Shown: positions 37,643 through 51,292, counted from the stretch's first letter. The stretch is 64,000 bases of DNA from Silene conica (GCA_029255685.2 CM055312.2:3868649-3932648), one strand, 5' to 3'. Notes: generated by a model not told the origin, from the sequence alone. Numbers and translations are program-made.

Positions 37643-38935
37643 TGTTGGAAACTAGGTTCCTTATTTTATACTCAAATCTAATATGAGTTTTGTTTCTTTA
37701 AGTTTAGGTCATAAAACTTAAATGGATCTTATGCATGCAAGATGATATCATGAGATGAGGTTGTCCTTACATTGGTTTTAGAAGGTTTATACTCAATAAT
37801 CACCTATTACTTGAGTCTTCAATACCGAAATCCTCTTGTAACGATCTAACAAAAATCGTCTCCTAAAGGTGCGTATCAAGGACCCGATCTCAAACTTATA
37901 CTAATTTTGTTACTAGAAAAGTAGTACAAGTATACTAGAAATAATAATAATAATATTACTCTTAATATTATTAGTATAGGAAATAATAATGATTTTCTTA
38001 GTAAAACTATTTTACTTAGAAAATTAGTGAGAATGATGCTTTTGTTTTGTGATGAGAATAAGCATGCACATAACTTAGCCAAAAACTAGTGTATGTTGTA
38101 TGAATAAGGTGTGCCTTATATAAGCACATGAGCTTGCTTGAGCAAGCATCATGGCCGGCCAAGGCTCCCAAGGAGAGCCAATGCATGGCCTTCTTACACT
38201 TACACAAATGCATAAGATATTCCTTACATATTCTTTGTGTATGACACACACAATAGTTGCTTACTTACACACACAATCCACACACATACCTACACTTACA
38301 CGGCTGAAAAATGGTTCTAATATGGACCCATTTTATCTTTGTCAATTGTGTTAATTTGTAACATGTCACACATGTCTCATAACACATGACCCAATTTGTT
38401 AATTGTGCAATTTTAACTATTAAAATTCATAATTTACAAATTTATTACATTTAAATAATTACACTAATAATTTCGAAATTATTATTGCACAAAAATGTAA
38501 TGTCATAATTTAATTACAACTCTTTGTAATTTTATGATCAACCGTGTTCATTCTCAATTTAATCGTTTCCTAAACGAATAAATAAAACCGAGTAATAAAA
38601 CAATTTTATTACTTTGACTTTAATTATTATTATAATCCCATTATAAAAATATTCGTCATATAAAATTATTTCCAAAATTTCCAGTTATTAATTAATTTGT
38701 ATCCAATACAATATTAATTAATTATTCCATTGAGACGGAATTCCCTAAAGATATGACCTTAAGGGATCAACTGATCACCACCATCATATGACGATAATGT
38801 CAAACTCTAGACAGCCAATCATTATCGATAAATGTTGATCAGTTGATTTTAAAAGAGTAACACTCCCAGTTGTGTTTCATTTAAATGAGTTTTAATTACG
38901 TCAACACACTATTGTCGAGGACACTTCCTCCAACA
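37643..38935 (-). repeat. 3' LTR of the gag-only element, full length
   Basis: 1293 bp. On the minus strand it starts TGTTGGAGGAAGTG and ends CCTAGTTTCCAACA. From 37643 to 38916 it aligns with 45627-46900 at a constant offset of 7984 bases with no length change. I noticed one difference, GGAA versus GAAA near 37648. Small open frames inside are identical in both LTRs and unlikely to code. Confidence 0.9.
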
Positions 38936-41189
38936 ATCTCCCACTTGTCCGAGACAAGTGTGTGTTACCAATTCTCTTGCCCTATTACTATCTCCCACTC
39001 AATGCATGGCGTCCTCTCAGGTCGTGCCGGCAATCGATTAAAATCTAGAGTGGTTTATCTCGATCTGGAGTTATAACTACTGACCGGAATTATCTACCAT
39101 AGATACCTTCCGAGCGTGGCCACGCATTTCTAGTTATTATTCTCCTCGAGTGGCCTAGAGATATTTCTCAACCCTGACAAGGGGTGGACAATTCCTAATC
39201 GACTTATTCCTTCCGGCTGGCCATAGTCCATCATAACCCAAAATATGTCCTTATAAACCCCAGTTACGAAGGTGTTAGGACATAAATCAAAGTTAATCTG
39301 AAAACTATGCCACCTCAGAGAACAGTCATTAGTCCAAGAACTGACTCATGTGAAACACGATAGATGCTCCCGCCACGACCAGGCAGTCTTTTAATAAGAG
39401 TACGCCAGAGCTCTATCAGCGGTCATTAGCCCGGCAAATGTGTCTTAACATGTCTATGCCTAGGTGATCGATTAGTCATCCCGTATGACTCTATGGCAAT
39501 TGAACTCGCCATCAATCGCATCACACATCCGGTTGCATTGAGATGTCACCTCACTTAAGCAACTAGGGGCGAGGTCATGATAATTCAATTCACTTTAATG
39601 GGGTTCAATATGGTCTTACCATCCCATTTGAATTTTACTTGACCTTTCGTGAGTTATAAATAACTCAAATAATTAGTGGATTACACCATCCAAGTGGTCA
39701 ACCCTTGAACACCATTCAATTTACAATCAGCTTTAGGGTCTCTCGTTTACATCCCTTAAAATTGTAATTATCTCCATTTTGAGTAAACCAGGTTTACCAC
39801 GGTTCGTGCGATCGTTCACTTTGCGGATCATATCCACACATTGATCTTTCCTCTGAAAGAGTCAAGTCATTCTCATGACTAGCGAATAAGATTATGTGCA
39901 TTGTGTAACTCCCAGCCACAGCAATGCCTTTACATAATTTGTGAACGTACTCACTTTGTAGAATCTTGTGATGACCATGTAGTTAAAATACAAGTCATTG
40001 AGATGCATAGTCAATGAATGTAAGCCAAAGATCATCACAAATCTTTGCTTGGTTTCTTGGAACTTGAGTCGTTGCAAACCTTTTACCATACGACTAAGTT
40101 ATCTTCCAAGATCTTGAATTTGTCTTTCATCTTCATTGGAGAATACTTTGACAATTGATCAAGGTTTAATCATTGATTTAAAACCTGCTCTACGGGTTGT
40201 CCTGTAAGCGGTGCGCATCCACTTTACACGATTATACTAATGGCGGAAACATTAGCGAATTTAAACGTGTAAACTATAGTACTTAAGGTTCGATAAATTT
40301 CCATGATCTCATCATGTTTATACTATCTTCATCTCCATGAACAACCTTAATACCTTACAACCAAGACGTCTTTTACAATCTCAACCAAACATCCTATGTT
40401 CAATTAGATCTAATCCATATCAATATGTTATCTAGAATCAAAACTCGTATACCTTTTATGAGCATTAATGCCTCGTTCGAAACGAGCAATGAGTCGTTAT
40501 AGATAACGTTTACTCCCACTAAACTCCTGTTCTTGCCTGATTCTGAAGATCCGAAAGTCATACTCATGACTCAATAGCTTCAAATCCTGGAGCGAGAACT
40601 CCCACTGAACTTTACATTTAACCATAAATCATAAAGCTCCCACTCAATTCAATGTTCCTTAACATTTAATGAATTGAAATGGTTGGGACTTCACCATATG
40701 TGCTAATAGTCACATCCTTTTCAAATACCCTTTTGAAAAATGGTTATTGAGTTTACTGAATTCATTCTCAATGAATTACCTTACTACTTTCAACAAAGTT
40801 ACCCTTAACTTTGCAGACTGCTGGCATCCACATGTCAACGTATGCTTCTCCCAATAAATCTCATTTATTAGCATGTATGTCTTATAAATTTCATGGTCTT
40901 TAGAATTTGCATTGACACATTTAGATCACCATCTAAATCCAAGAACCCTTTCTTGAGCCTTTGCAAAATCTTTTGAATAATTTTCTTCGAGTGTCCTCCC
41001 GTAGTTTCTATAAGAGTCTTTTCTTATGGTATACAATTTCTGTGTGTAGGAACTTTCAGTTCCCCACATTTATCTTATCTTGTACTGTACGAGGACTATA
41101 TCATGGATCTTATCCATGTATAGAATTTTTCCTTACAAACTTTAAGAATTTATCTTTGAAGTATCCTCCAGGGCCGGGGCCGTTGGTAT

Positions 41190-41465
41190 ATAAGGGGTAG
41201 ATTTTTACCAAACCGTAGATCTTATCCACAACCTTTGGGTTTATCCACAACTTTTGGGATGATAAGGCTTAGAATCTTATCCACAGCCTAATCTACCTTT
41301 TACAACCATAAGGTGTAGATTGCTCTTGGGATATAAGGCGTAGATTTTTACCAAACCGTAGATCTTATCTACAACCTTTGGGCTTATCCACAACTTTTGG
41401 GATGATAAGGCGTAGAATCTTATCTACAGCCTAACCTACCTTTTACAACTATAAGGTGTAGATTT
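41190..41465. repeat. 143-bp tandem duplication inside the gag-only element
   Basis: The segment GTAGATTTTTACCAAACCGT begins at 41197 and again at 41340, with the following ~120 bases nearly repeated (AACCTTTGGG, CACAACTTTTGGGATGATAA). The copies differ at several positions. Sub-repeats of CGTAGATCTTAT and TATCCACAAC occur within it. Confidence 0.75.
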
Positions 41466-42189
41466 TCTTAAATCGTAGATCCCATCCACAACTTAATCTT
41501 CCTTTTTATCTTTCACATAACCAAAACACAATAAATCCTACTATTCACTAATAGATCATATCCATTGTGTTAATTCAAAATCACTTGCTATTTGTGGCAC
41601 TTTAAATTTCTCCCACTCTATCTTTGTAATAAAATCCCATTTTATTACCAAAGATAGCTACTAAGGCCACAAGCAATGACTTTGATGTTGGTTTATGTAC
41701 CCTTATGATTTATTACAGAAATTATTCGTTTTAAAGCTTAGATAGTTTTGGATGGTTGACAACTTATCCTCTTAATTGAGTTCTAAACTTAATTTGATTT
41801 TGATTTGATTTGAATTGGGTATCCTATACCAATTTGGCTTCAATGGTCATACATTGAAATTTCATAATCAATTCTATTTTATGTTTTTGAGATTTGCAAG
41901 TGTATGTTAAACTAAACAAGAACATAATTATAAACCGATAGTGACTCGGGTTGAAAACCAAGTCACTATATTATCCAAAATACAACATATTGTTCAAGGA
42001 TTTCCCCTTTCCTTGTCCAACAAGGAAATAAAACATAGGTTTTAATTGTTCATACAACACTTGAAATATTAGCAAAATAAGCGGAAAAAAAACAAGGCTC
42101 CTTGATCATCCCGAGCGGAGCTACTCTTAGTTCCCTTGATCCATCAAGCTTGTTTCTCTTTTCCCTTATCTTTGCTTTCATGCCCTAAT

Positions 42190-43132
42190 TCAAGTAAGAA
42201 GAGCATTCACATCACAACTTGTATCGTGATACATTAGTTGAGATTGACATAAAATCGGGATAGTTATCGTACCAACTGGAAGAATCTTCCCAGCTTTGAG
42301 ATCGCTGAGATACTTGGAACAGTTCCTCTTCCAATGTCCTTTGCCATTGCAGTAAAAGCATTTGGCCCCTTGATGAGGGCTCTTCTTGGATTTGGAGGTG
42401 CTTGCCTCAGAAGACACTTTCTTTGAACCTTTGGAAGGTTGCTTCCCCTTTGCCTTACCCTTCCTTTTGAACTTTCCTTTGCTCTTAACATTAATGTTGA
42501 GCACATCTTTAGAGGCACTAACATTTAGGCCCATATCCCTTTCAGCTTGCACGATCATATTGTGCAATTCATCGAGAGAGATGTCTTGGTTTCTCATGTT
42601 GAAATTCACCCGGAATTGTACATAAGTTTTCACCTTAGACAAGGAGTGGAGGATTCTATCAATCACAAGTTCCTTTGGAATGTCCACTTGATTCATCCTT
42701 AGGGTTTCTACATGCTCAATTAACTTGAGCACATGTGGGCTAGCCTTTTGCCCCTCCTTAAGGTTGAGATCAAAGAAGGCCGATGCCGCCTCGTATTGGA
42801 CAATTCTCGAAGCCTTTGAGAACATTGTCACAAGCCTTGCCAATCTTTATGGCACTCCTTTGGAGTTCTGGCTCCATCGAGAAGATCAAAACATTTTTGA
42901 TTGCCGCAGACTCCTTCTGATAAGTATCATAAGGTCGTCTTGCTGCGGCGGTGGCATTTTCTGCAGGTTCAGGAGGTGATTCTTCAATGAGGAATTCGGT
43001 CTTACCGTCTCCCTCTGCCGCCAACAACAGTTGGGCATCCCAATCGGCAAAGTTTGCCCCATTCTTTTCTAGCTTACAACGATCCATGAAGGAACGTAAC
43101 CATGAATTGTTCGTAGTAGTGGAAGTAGCCAT
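42190..43132 (-). pseudogene. gag: gag of the gag-only element, one frameshift
   Basis: Gag forms the capsid that packages the element's RNA. Reading starts at ATG 43132 (MATSTTTNNSWLRSF). The first frame carries the family's N-terminal region (NFADWDAQLLLA, YDTYQKESAAIKNVLIFSMEP) up to about 42840 and then runs into a stop at 42770. The family sequence continues in another frame (42843-42190): HVLKLIEHVETLRMN, IPKELVIDRILHSL, FNMRNQDISLDELHNMI, then a Lys-rich stretch and a CCHC zinc knuckle, CFYCNGKGHWKRNC. The shift corresponds to one extra base or two missing bases around 42780-42840. Because the copy is young, the shift could be recent or inherited from the parent copy. Confidence 0.8.
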
Positions 43133-45626
43133 GATTGATATTGATACGAAGACTACAAAATTTTAAACATATGAAGAAATTAAATGCTAATCGTTTTAAT
43201 TTTCATCTTAACTTGTAAACATATTTACTAAGTTGATGCATCTATAAAATGACCTCTATCCAATTTTATAAATGATTCCAAGACCCAAACCCATACTACC
43301 GAAATCGTGAACCACTGGAACTCCGACCCAACAATATGGTTTGGTGGGTTAAAATAAACCGGTTCTACCCTAGAACTCTTGGTTGATGACAAATCATTAT
43401 TTATTCATCTTAGCCCGGAACACATTGACCACTGGTCCTCTACACTTCCGTTGAGTACAAACCAAATTTCAAATGCATCGGGATGCGATCCGCCCACTGG
43501 ACTGAATCCATCCCATCGCCCCACTTATCCTACGTAATGAGGTTCGTACTGCCCATTGGACTAGCACCACCCCACGAAATAGAAGCTCATGGGTTCTACT
43601 ATTTGGTAAGGCTAATTCTCAATTGTTTTTGTTTAATATAGAGGTCTTGTCAATTTATTATCCATCTCCTTTAAGCGAATTAAATTGGTGAACTCGATAA
43701 TTATAATTGACACGGTCGTTTTTAACGATTTAAACTAATATGCATGTTCATGGCGATTTGGCTATGCATGCAAACATATTAAAATGCAAAAGTAAAAGCA
43801 ATAAAGCAATAAAATCCTAGTATGGCCTTCCTAGTAATAGTAAAAACTAATTAACTATTACAAATTCGGAAACCAACTCCTTGGTCCCTTGAACTTCATT
43901 GGCACGCCATCCAAGAAAACACCGTCTTGTCGGAACTCCTTTCCGCATGGCACCGTCTTTTGGATCTTCGGGATTACAATAAAATAATACAACTACTCTA
44001 TTGTAAAACTGAAAATTTAAATTTAAATTACAAACCCGTGATACGAGATCACATAAATTACAACCGAATCAATAATCCCTTTCATTACGGGTAATATTGA
44101 TTAAAACTAAGGCCATACTAAGAAAAATTACATAATTCCAAATTATATAAATAACATTCAAAATATGACATTCATATTAAATAAATTGCAATAATAAAAT
44201 ATGTATGCACATGCTCAATTTTAATGCCAAATCGCCTTATGGGAGCAAATATCTCATATTTGTTTACGGTTTTTACGGATATGCGCGATTTTAACTATTA
44301 AAATCATCCAAAATTACATAAATCTCATTTATGTCCAAGTTAATCATCCTAACTTACTTTAGGAATCAATGTTTAGTCTCTACTAATATTTGATCATGAT
44401 CTAACTTGATTTTGCATTATTGTTCATAAATTACTTGTATTTTCGGGAAAAATAAACAAAATGTGGCCAAATGAGTCAATAAAATTCGAAATTTAAAATT
44501 CAAAAATTTTAAACTTTCTGGAAATTTTCTAAAATTTCAGAAATTATTAAAATGGTCTTTTGCAATTATTTATGGCTTATTTCATAAATAAATCGTATAA
44601 TAAGCCGTTTTATGGTTAAAAATCCGATTTAAATTATAAAAACTTGCAATAATATGCCATAAATTTTTAGTCATGCTAAAATATATATTAGAACCTGAAA
44701 ATGACCAAAAATTTCAGACCATGCTCGAAATTTTATTTTTACGACTCATAAATTACGATTATTAACCAATTAACTCATTAAAATTAATAATCATAAAAAC
44801 AGAAACCTTTTGATATCTAACTTTTAGATCTGATGTTCCTATCATATAAGACATCTATGGGTAAAATTTCATGCCATAATATTAAGATTAACTATTTCTA
44901 ACACAATAAGTCACTATTTATCCGATTTTAACCATTAAAATCATAAATCATGCATCACTTGAGAATAAATTCCCAAAACTTACAAACATACTGTAAATAT
45001 TGCATGTGACATTGTGTAAAGTTTTTATGGCAAAATTCCAACTATAACTATTAAAGTCGAATTTAAGTCACTATTAATCCGATTTTTACTATAAAAATCA
45101 TTAATCATGCAAAATAATTCCAATAATTTCAAAAATTCATACAGGAACTTTATATATTGCATGTGACTTCTCATAAAATTTTTAAGGTCAAATTCGAAAT
45201 ATAACCTTATTTACCCATTTTTACTCATATTATGACTATTTATCTCATAAAATTCATAATCCATGCATATTAACTCCATTTCTTACGAAAAATCATATAC
45301 AATATACTAAATATGCATGTGAGAACATATCAAAAAATCTCGGCCAGAAACTATTTTTAGCTATTTTTCCCATTAATTGTTGTTTAAAACCGATTTAAAC
45401 TACAAAATATGCAAATAAATATAAAATGAACAATAAAAATCCATAAAATTATTTTTATGTCCTAAAACCATTTTAGAATCAGAAACTTTAACATGCAAAA
45501 TTATTTTGTGATTTATCATAATAAACACAATAATTTCGAAAATTTTCGAAATGTATGTTAAACCGATTTTAACATAAATCATGAATCCGATCATGCATGC
45601 AACAACCGTAATGCTCTGATACCAAT

Positions 45627-46900
45627 TGTTGAAAACTAGGTTCCTTATTTTATACTCAAATCTAATATGAGTTTTGTTTCTTTAAGTTTAGGTCATAAAA
45701 CTTAAATGGATCTTATGCATGCAAGATGATATCATGAGATGAGGTTGTCCTTACATTGGTTTTAGAAGGTTTATACTCAATAATCACCTATTACTTGAGT
45801 CTTCAATACCGAAATCCTCTTGTAACGATCTAACAAAAATCGTCTCCTAAAGGTGCGTATCAAGGACCCGATCTCAAACTTATACTAATTTTGTTACTAG
45901 AAAAGTAGTACAAGTATACTAGAAATAATAATAATAATATTACTCTTAATATTATTAGTATAGGAAATAATAATGATTTTCTTAGTAAAACTATTTTACT
46001 TAGAAAATTAGTGAGAATGATGCTTTTGTTTTGTGATGAGAATAAGCATGCACATAACTTAGCCAAAAACTAGTGTATGTTGTATGAATAAGGTGTGCCT
46101 TATATAAGCACATGAGCTTGCTTGAGCAAGCATCATGGCCGGCCAAGGCTCCCAAGGAGAGCCAATGCATGGCCTTCTTACACTTACACAAATGCATAAG
46201 ATATTCCTTACATATTCTTTGTGTATGACACACACAATAGTTGCTTACTTACACACACAATCCACACACATACCTACACTTACACGGCTGAAAAATGGTT
46301 CTAATATGGACCCATTTTATCTTTGTCAATTGTGTTAATTTGTAACATGTCACACATGTCTCATAACACATGACCCAATTTGTTAATTGTGCAATTTTAA
46401 CTATTAAAATTCATAATTTACAAATTTATTACATTTAAATAATTACACTAATAATTTCGAAATTATTATTGCACAAAAATGTAATGTCATAATTTAATTA
46501 CAACTCTTTGTAATTTTATGATCAACCGTGTTCATTCTCAATTTAATCGTTTCCTAAACGAATAAATAAAACCGAGTAATAAAACAATTTTATTACTTTG
46601 ACTTTAATTATTATTATAATCCCATTATAAAAATATTCGTCATATAAAATTATTTCCAAAATTTCCAGTTATTAATTAATTTGTATCCAATACAATATTA
46701 ATTAATTATTCCATTGAGACGGAATTCCCTAAAGATATGACCTTAAGGGATCAACTGATCACCACCATCATATGACGATAATGTCAAACTCTAGACAGCC
46801 AATCATTATCGATAAATGTTGATCAGTTGATTTTAAAAGAGTAACACTCCCAGTTGTGTTTCATTTAAATGAGTTTTAATTACGTCAACACACTATTGTC
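45627..46900 (-). repeat. 5' LTR of the gag-only element, outer end missing
   Basis: This copy matches the other LTR to ATTGTC at 46900. The final 19 bases expected next (GAGGACACTTCCTCCAACA on the plus strand) are absent and replaced by AACACACTATTTATT. The lost part is the outer tip of the 5' LTR, so no target-site duplication can be recognised. Confidence 0.85.
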
Positions 46901-47495
46901 AACACACTATTTATTAATTAAATTATAAATATACGATATTTATAAGATAAACATTATACACAAGAGAGGATAAAAATCGATCTTATACTGATAAAATTGG
47001 TTGGATCGAGTAGAATAATATTCGGTTTGGTCTGTTGAGCACGGCTCAACTGAAGTGGTTATTCAGTTGTTGTGAAGTGTTATAGGTAGACCCAAATACC
47101 GATTTGGGGAATCCTATCTTATGGTTAATAACAAGGTAGTTAACATGCAGGAGATATACTACCTCTTATCAACTACCACTCTGCTATATATACAACAGAT
47201 ACACGACACACAAAACTCACGAGTTACACGCATAACGATACTCCCTTCTCTCTCTAGCTTTCATCATTCACAAAAATTAAAGGTAATTTTTTGCAATTTC
47301 TAGCTCAAGAATGGGTATTTCTCGGAGTATCTTGGGTGCAACAATTAGGAGTATATCTATTTTAATATCTGATCTTAGGCCTCTTGCAAGGACCAAAGGT
47401 TAATTCTTATTCTCAATCCTTGTATCTTGTATTTCGTTTATGACAGTAAATCATATATTATTATTTCGTTATAATCCTGTATTGTGACATATACA
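46901..47495. other. Flanking DNA, possibly LTR-derived, no gene
   Basis: No host gene seen. CTATATATACAACAG near 47182-47196, followed by a pyrimidine-rich leader (TCCCTTCTCTCTCTAGC), looks like a promoter and transcript start of a retroelement LTR, but ends were not found. Confidence 0.3.
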
Positions 47496-47499
47496 GATA

Positions 47500-47985
47500 T
47501 TTTCCCACAGCAACTACCACCACAATAGCCACCACTAAACCACCACCATGACGCCACCGCCATCCCCGCCATCACCCCCACCACTACCACAACCACCACC
47601 ACCACCGTCGCCATAACACCCCCCACCACCACCGTCATGACACCTCCACCACCACCACTGCCATGATACCCCCACCACCATCACCGTCGTGACCACCTTC
47701 ACCACCACCCCCGCCACCGCCATGACATCTCTACCACCACTTCCATGACACCCCTACCACCATCACCGACGTGATCACCACCACCGTCGCCACCACCACT
47801 GCCATGACACCCCACCACCGCTACCACCGCCATGACACCCCCACTACCACCATCGCCATGACACCTCTACCACCATCACCGCCGCCAGTAAATAAGTGGT
47901 TGTTTGTGGTAGTGTGTTAGTGGTAGGAGTGAGTGTGACTGGACCATTAGTTTATCTTTTTTGGTGTAACCAAACAATCAATTAA
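47500..47985. mobile_element. Partial reverse copy of the GTG-minisatellite MITE
   Basis: 47505-47885 is a CCACCACCACCATGACACC-type minisatellite. 47890-47985 (AAGTGGTTGTTTGTGGTAGT, GGACCATTAGTTTATC, GGTGTAACCAAACAATC) is the reverse complement of the left part of the MITE at 30936-31666. The other half is missing or unrecognisable. The Gly/Val-rich minus-strand frames are products of the repeat. Confidence 0.65.
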
Positions 47986-50670
47986 GTGCTCACAAATATG
48001 GTCAATATTGTTTCCCAAAGGTCACAAATTGACCTTGGTTGGTCATATGATCACAAATTAACAAACTTGGTCACCAATTAATTTCCTTAATTACTCCCTT
48101 AATCATGACCAAACAAGGTCATGACCTACCCCATAACCTTGCTTGGGGATGGTCTAAAATATATATTAACCACCTTAATTTGACCAGCCCAACACACTAA
48201 GCAAATCAAAGATGTTGTAATTAAAAATAAAGGCTATACGTCCCCTAAAAAGAAACTAAGATTAAGCTAGAGATGACTTTGATCCATTATACACTCATCC
48301 CTTTTGCACCACGTTCAAGTTCCCCAGCCCTCTAAAGCATGCAATAAAGTATATTGCAGTTAGAATTGTATACACTATCATAATTAGCATATCACCATGT
48401 TATGATTTTGTGGTCCTTGCCTTTAATTAACTTATTTTAATTAATAGGATTATTAATAGCTTAAACAAAGAATACTTGAAGATTTGTGGTGTGCTCCTTT
48501 ATGCAAGAAAAACTTGGCTAATTTAGGGATTAAATATATTGTATGTACTCCCATTTGTACATCAATTTGTACACATGAGTGTGACTTGGAGAAAGCTATG
48601 ACATAGCCAACAACTTGATTATGGTAAATGTTAGATAATGATACGCACGAAACAGGAACTGATAATTGTTAAACCACACTTAACCGTCTTTGCTTATCTA
48701 ATAAAATATTTTGACCCTTAATCAGTGCCTGAGTTACTCCGAAATTTGTTCTGAGATAAGACGGTGTTTCTCTGGTTTTTGGCACAAAAATAAAGAAGTA
48801 AAATCAGAGGTATTTTTGTGAAGATTGTTAATGATTTTAGATGCAAAATATGATAAACTTTTTCTGTAAATTTTTCATCGGACTTTGAGGCGTTATATAT
48901 ATGCAGGGTAAGATTAGGGGAACGAATTTTGTCAAACAATTTAACTCTTGGAATTCTGTTTAATTGCATTCTTTGAATATTCCGTAATATAAATCATTAT
49001 TACTGCATGAATTTATTTCCGATAAGCGAGACCCCGTCATAGTTATTCGTCCAATGACTATACCGCAATTCCGTAAAAAAATAAATAAGCGTATACACCG
49101 TACTTTCCGAACTTATTTTATATTATTTAGGAAATCACCCATTTAAAACAATTTTAATTACGCAAAAACAAACCGTTAATTATACTTAAATCACCAACAG
49201 TAAATACACTCAGCACGTTCTAAAATTAGCAAACTAGCGAAATAGGGTTATTATTTGGTCTCAACTATGACTTGTATATCTTTAGGTTAAACCAAATAAA
49301 ACCTAAATAAAGTGTGACTGAGTTGGTTTATAAAGGCTTGGTTTAAATCAAATTATAAACTCGGTCTTCAGCAATGAGCTTTGATATTGTTAGACCGCAA
49401 ACCCATGTCCTGCATCGGTGTTGTAAACATGAAAGGCCAATTTTATAAGTGTCTAAACATAATACGAGGCCTTTTGAGAAGGAGTCTAATTAAGAGTAAA
49501 TCCATGAGAGCAATAGATAGCATTCACAAGTCACAGACACGTTGGCTCGATCTGGAAGATTGTTTCAAAATCTCAATTCCATGCTGGCTAGGATGTGGTG
49601 AAGCATAGAGTCAAGATTCGGAGGCTGACGTACATTGTAAGACAAGGAACTCTTATCTCAAGGTGAAGCCTTGCGCAAGTCTGGTTTAGTGCAAAATAGA
49701 TGAAAGGCGGCATAGATCTTGTGGGCCAAAGATCATTTGTGTACTAGAACTAACCCTTATCAGGTTACCTGTCACAGGTCTGGTGGGTCCTTTCTGGTTG
49801 AATGCCCGAAATTCCTGTGTTCAAAGTATTTTGAAGCGACAAACCTAACCCAAGGTTAATTGGTGGCAGAGATGTTCGATATATATGTATAACATAGTCT
49901 TAACTGGGACATCTGGAAATGCAAGAAGACCAGAAGCGTGTGAGAGAACTCGCTTGACCATGAGGTGACATATGGTGTTAGCATGGTGTACTCTGTCGGT
50001 TAAGCGAACGCTATCTTGGTGATCCTTGGGGAGCTTGGAAGTTGGTGCAAACTCTTCTCCCATGCATATTGGTGATGTAAATATGAAAAATCATATATAT
50101 AAGTATGCCCAACATATAATAGTACGCACGAGGCCAATCAGGGGTATATCTGTGATAGCTTGACTGAAAGCGAACAATATCATGTTGTTATCGTCTTATA
50201 GTTAACAATTTAATTGCATTTTTGTACTGTTTTCAAAAATATAAGAATTCAACCGGTCTTTTACCAATTAGCCCTGGTTATTCAGTAATTTTGAATTCCA
50301 CACAAAACTATAAACAACTTTAATAACTTCGATTAATAACTTATTTCAGTTTTAATCACCAAACTATATATGTTTAGTTGAGAAAAAATTGCTTAAAGAA
50401 TCAAGAACTTTAACATTTCATTGGAAGTTCCGTAATTTCAACTTTAATCAAGTTAACATACCATATACTCATAAAATAAAAGTTACGTAATTTCATTGAT
50501 GAGTTCCGACGATTCACTCATTAAATCTTGACATTTCAGATAATTCAAGTAATAGATGCCGAAATTTCCTCCTTCTGAACTGATTTTTTCACACATTTAT
50601 CTAAATCATCCTTAACACGAAAAACGTAAAGAATCCATTAAACGAAAAGTAGTTAAATTGAGAAAATATG

Positions 50671-50675
<5 letters not shown>
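47986..50675. other. Intergenic DNA, no gene seen
   Basis: No convincing coding region. 48000-48180 carries several GGTCA/TTGACC inverted motifs (GGTCACAAATTGACC and similar) that may be a small inverted-repeat element. Open frames at 48718-48969, 49381-49608 and 49845-50063 match no family I know. Confidence 0.4.

Positions 50676-50726
<51 letters not shown>
50676..50726. repeat. TA microsatellite
   Basis: About 24 uninterrupted TA units. A shorter TA run at 51293-51309 lies on the other side of the next element. Confidence 0.9.
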
Positions 50727-50730
<4 letters not shown>

Positions 50731-51292
50731 TGGGATCCTATGAGAAGTTGAGAACCACCAATATAATGAGAACCGTGAGAACTCTATCATACGGACTTTT
50801 TAAGAAAAATTAACGACATATTTGGATTCGGCATGGAATTTTATGGCTAGAGAACATATTTCTTGGTCTAGAAAATATATACTAGTGACGGAAATCGAGG
50901 CGAGATACGTATTATTAATTTTCATGCACCTACTACCGATTTTGACGTATCTATCATTTTTCATGCACCTAGAACTCGTTTTAATGCACGTAGAGCCTAT
51001 TATTTCATGCACCTAGTAATCATTTTCATGCATGTAAAAAATTTCATGCACGTAGTGGTTGTTTTCGTGCATTTATAGCCGTTTTAGTATGCCTAATTGT
51101 ATTTTGGTACACTAAGTATATATTTTGTTAATAAAATTAATTTTTTTGTTTAATGATACTAAAATGTGTATTTCAATAAGTTAAACTAATGGTAATTGAT
51201 CCATCGAAACGTTCGAAGCGAGATTTGGTGGAGATTTAGTGAGGGTTCTCATGGTTCTCATTATAAGGGTGGTTCTCACCGGATCCCGACTC
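50727..51292. mobile_element. Terminal-inverted-repeat element inside a TA array
   Basis: The left end reads GAATTGGGATCCTATGAGAA then GTTGAGAACCACCAATATAATGAGAACC. The right end reversed reads GAGTCGGGATCCGGTGAGAACCACCCTTATAATGAGAACC. TA runs flank both sides, consistent with a TA target. The interior (50925-51080) repeats TTTCATGCACCTAG-like units six or more times. It is non-coding, and I am unsure of its superfamily. Confidence 0.65.

Larger units (their letters stand above)
37643..46900 (-). mobile_element. Gag-only LTR retrotransposon (TR-GAG type), 9.3 kb
   Basis: Two long terminal repeats (37643-38935 and 45627-46900) enclose a 6.7-kb interior. The interior encodes a gag (42190-43132) but no protease, integrase or reverse transcriptase that I can find. 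On the minus strand the primer-binding site TGGTATCAGAGC (45624-45613, initiator tRNA-Met type) lies two bases inside the 5' LTR. A purine tract CAAGTGGGAGAT (38947-38936) precedes the 3' LTR. Gag and PBS are copia-like. Such gag-only elements are known in plants as TR-GAG and must borrow pol from relatives. Confidence 0.85.

Noticed and set aside
37876-38354. Three small open frames repeated identically at 45860-46338
   Set aside because: They lie inside the two LTRs of one retrotransposon and are identical because the LTRs are. There is no sign of coding.
49381-49608. 75-codon plus-strand open frame
   Set aside because: No recognisable domain, promoter or splice context; probably chance.
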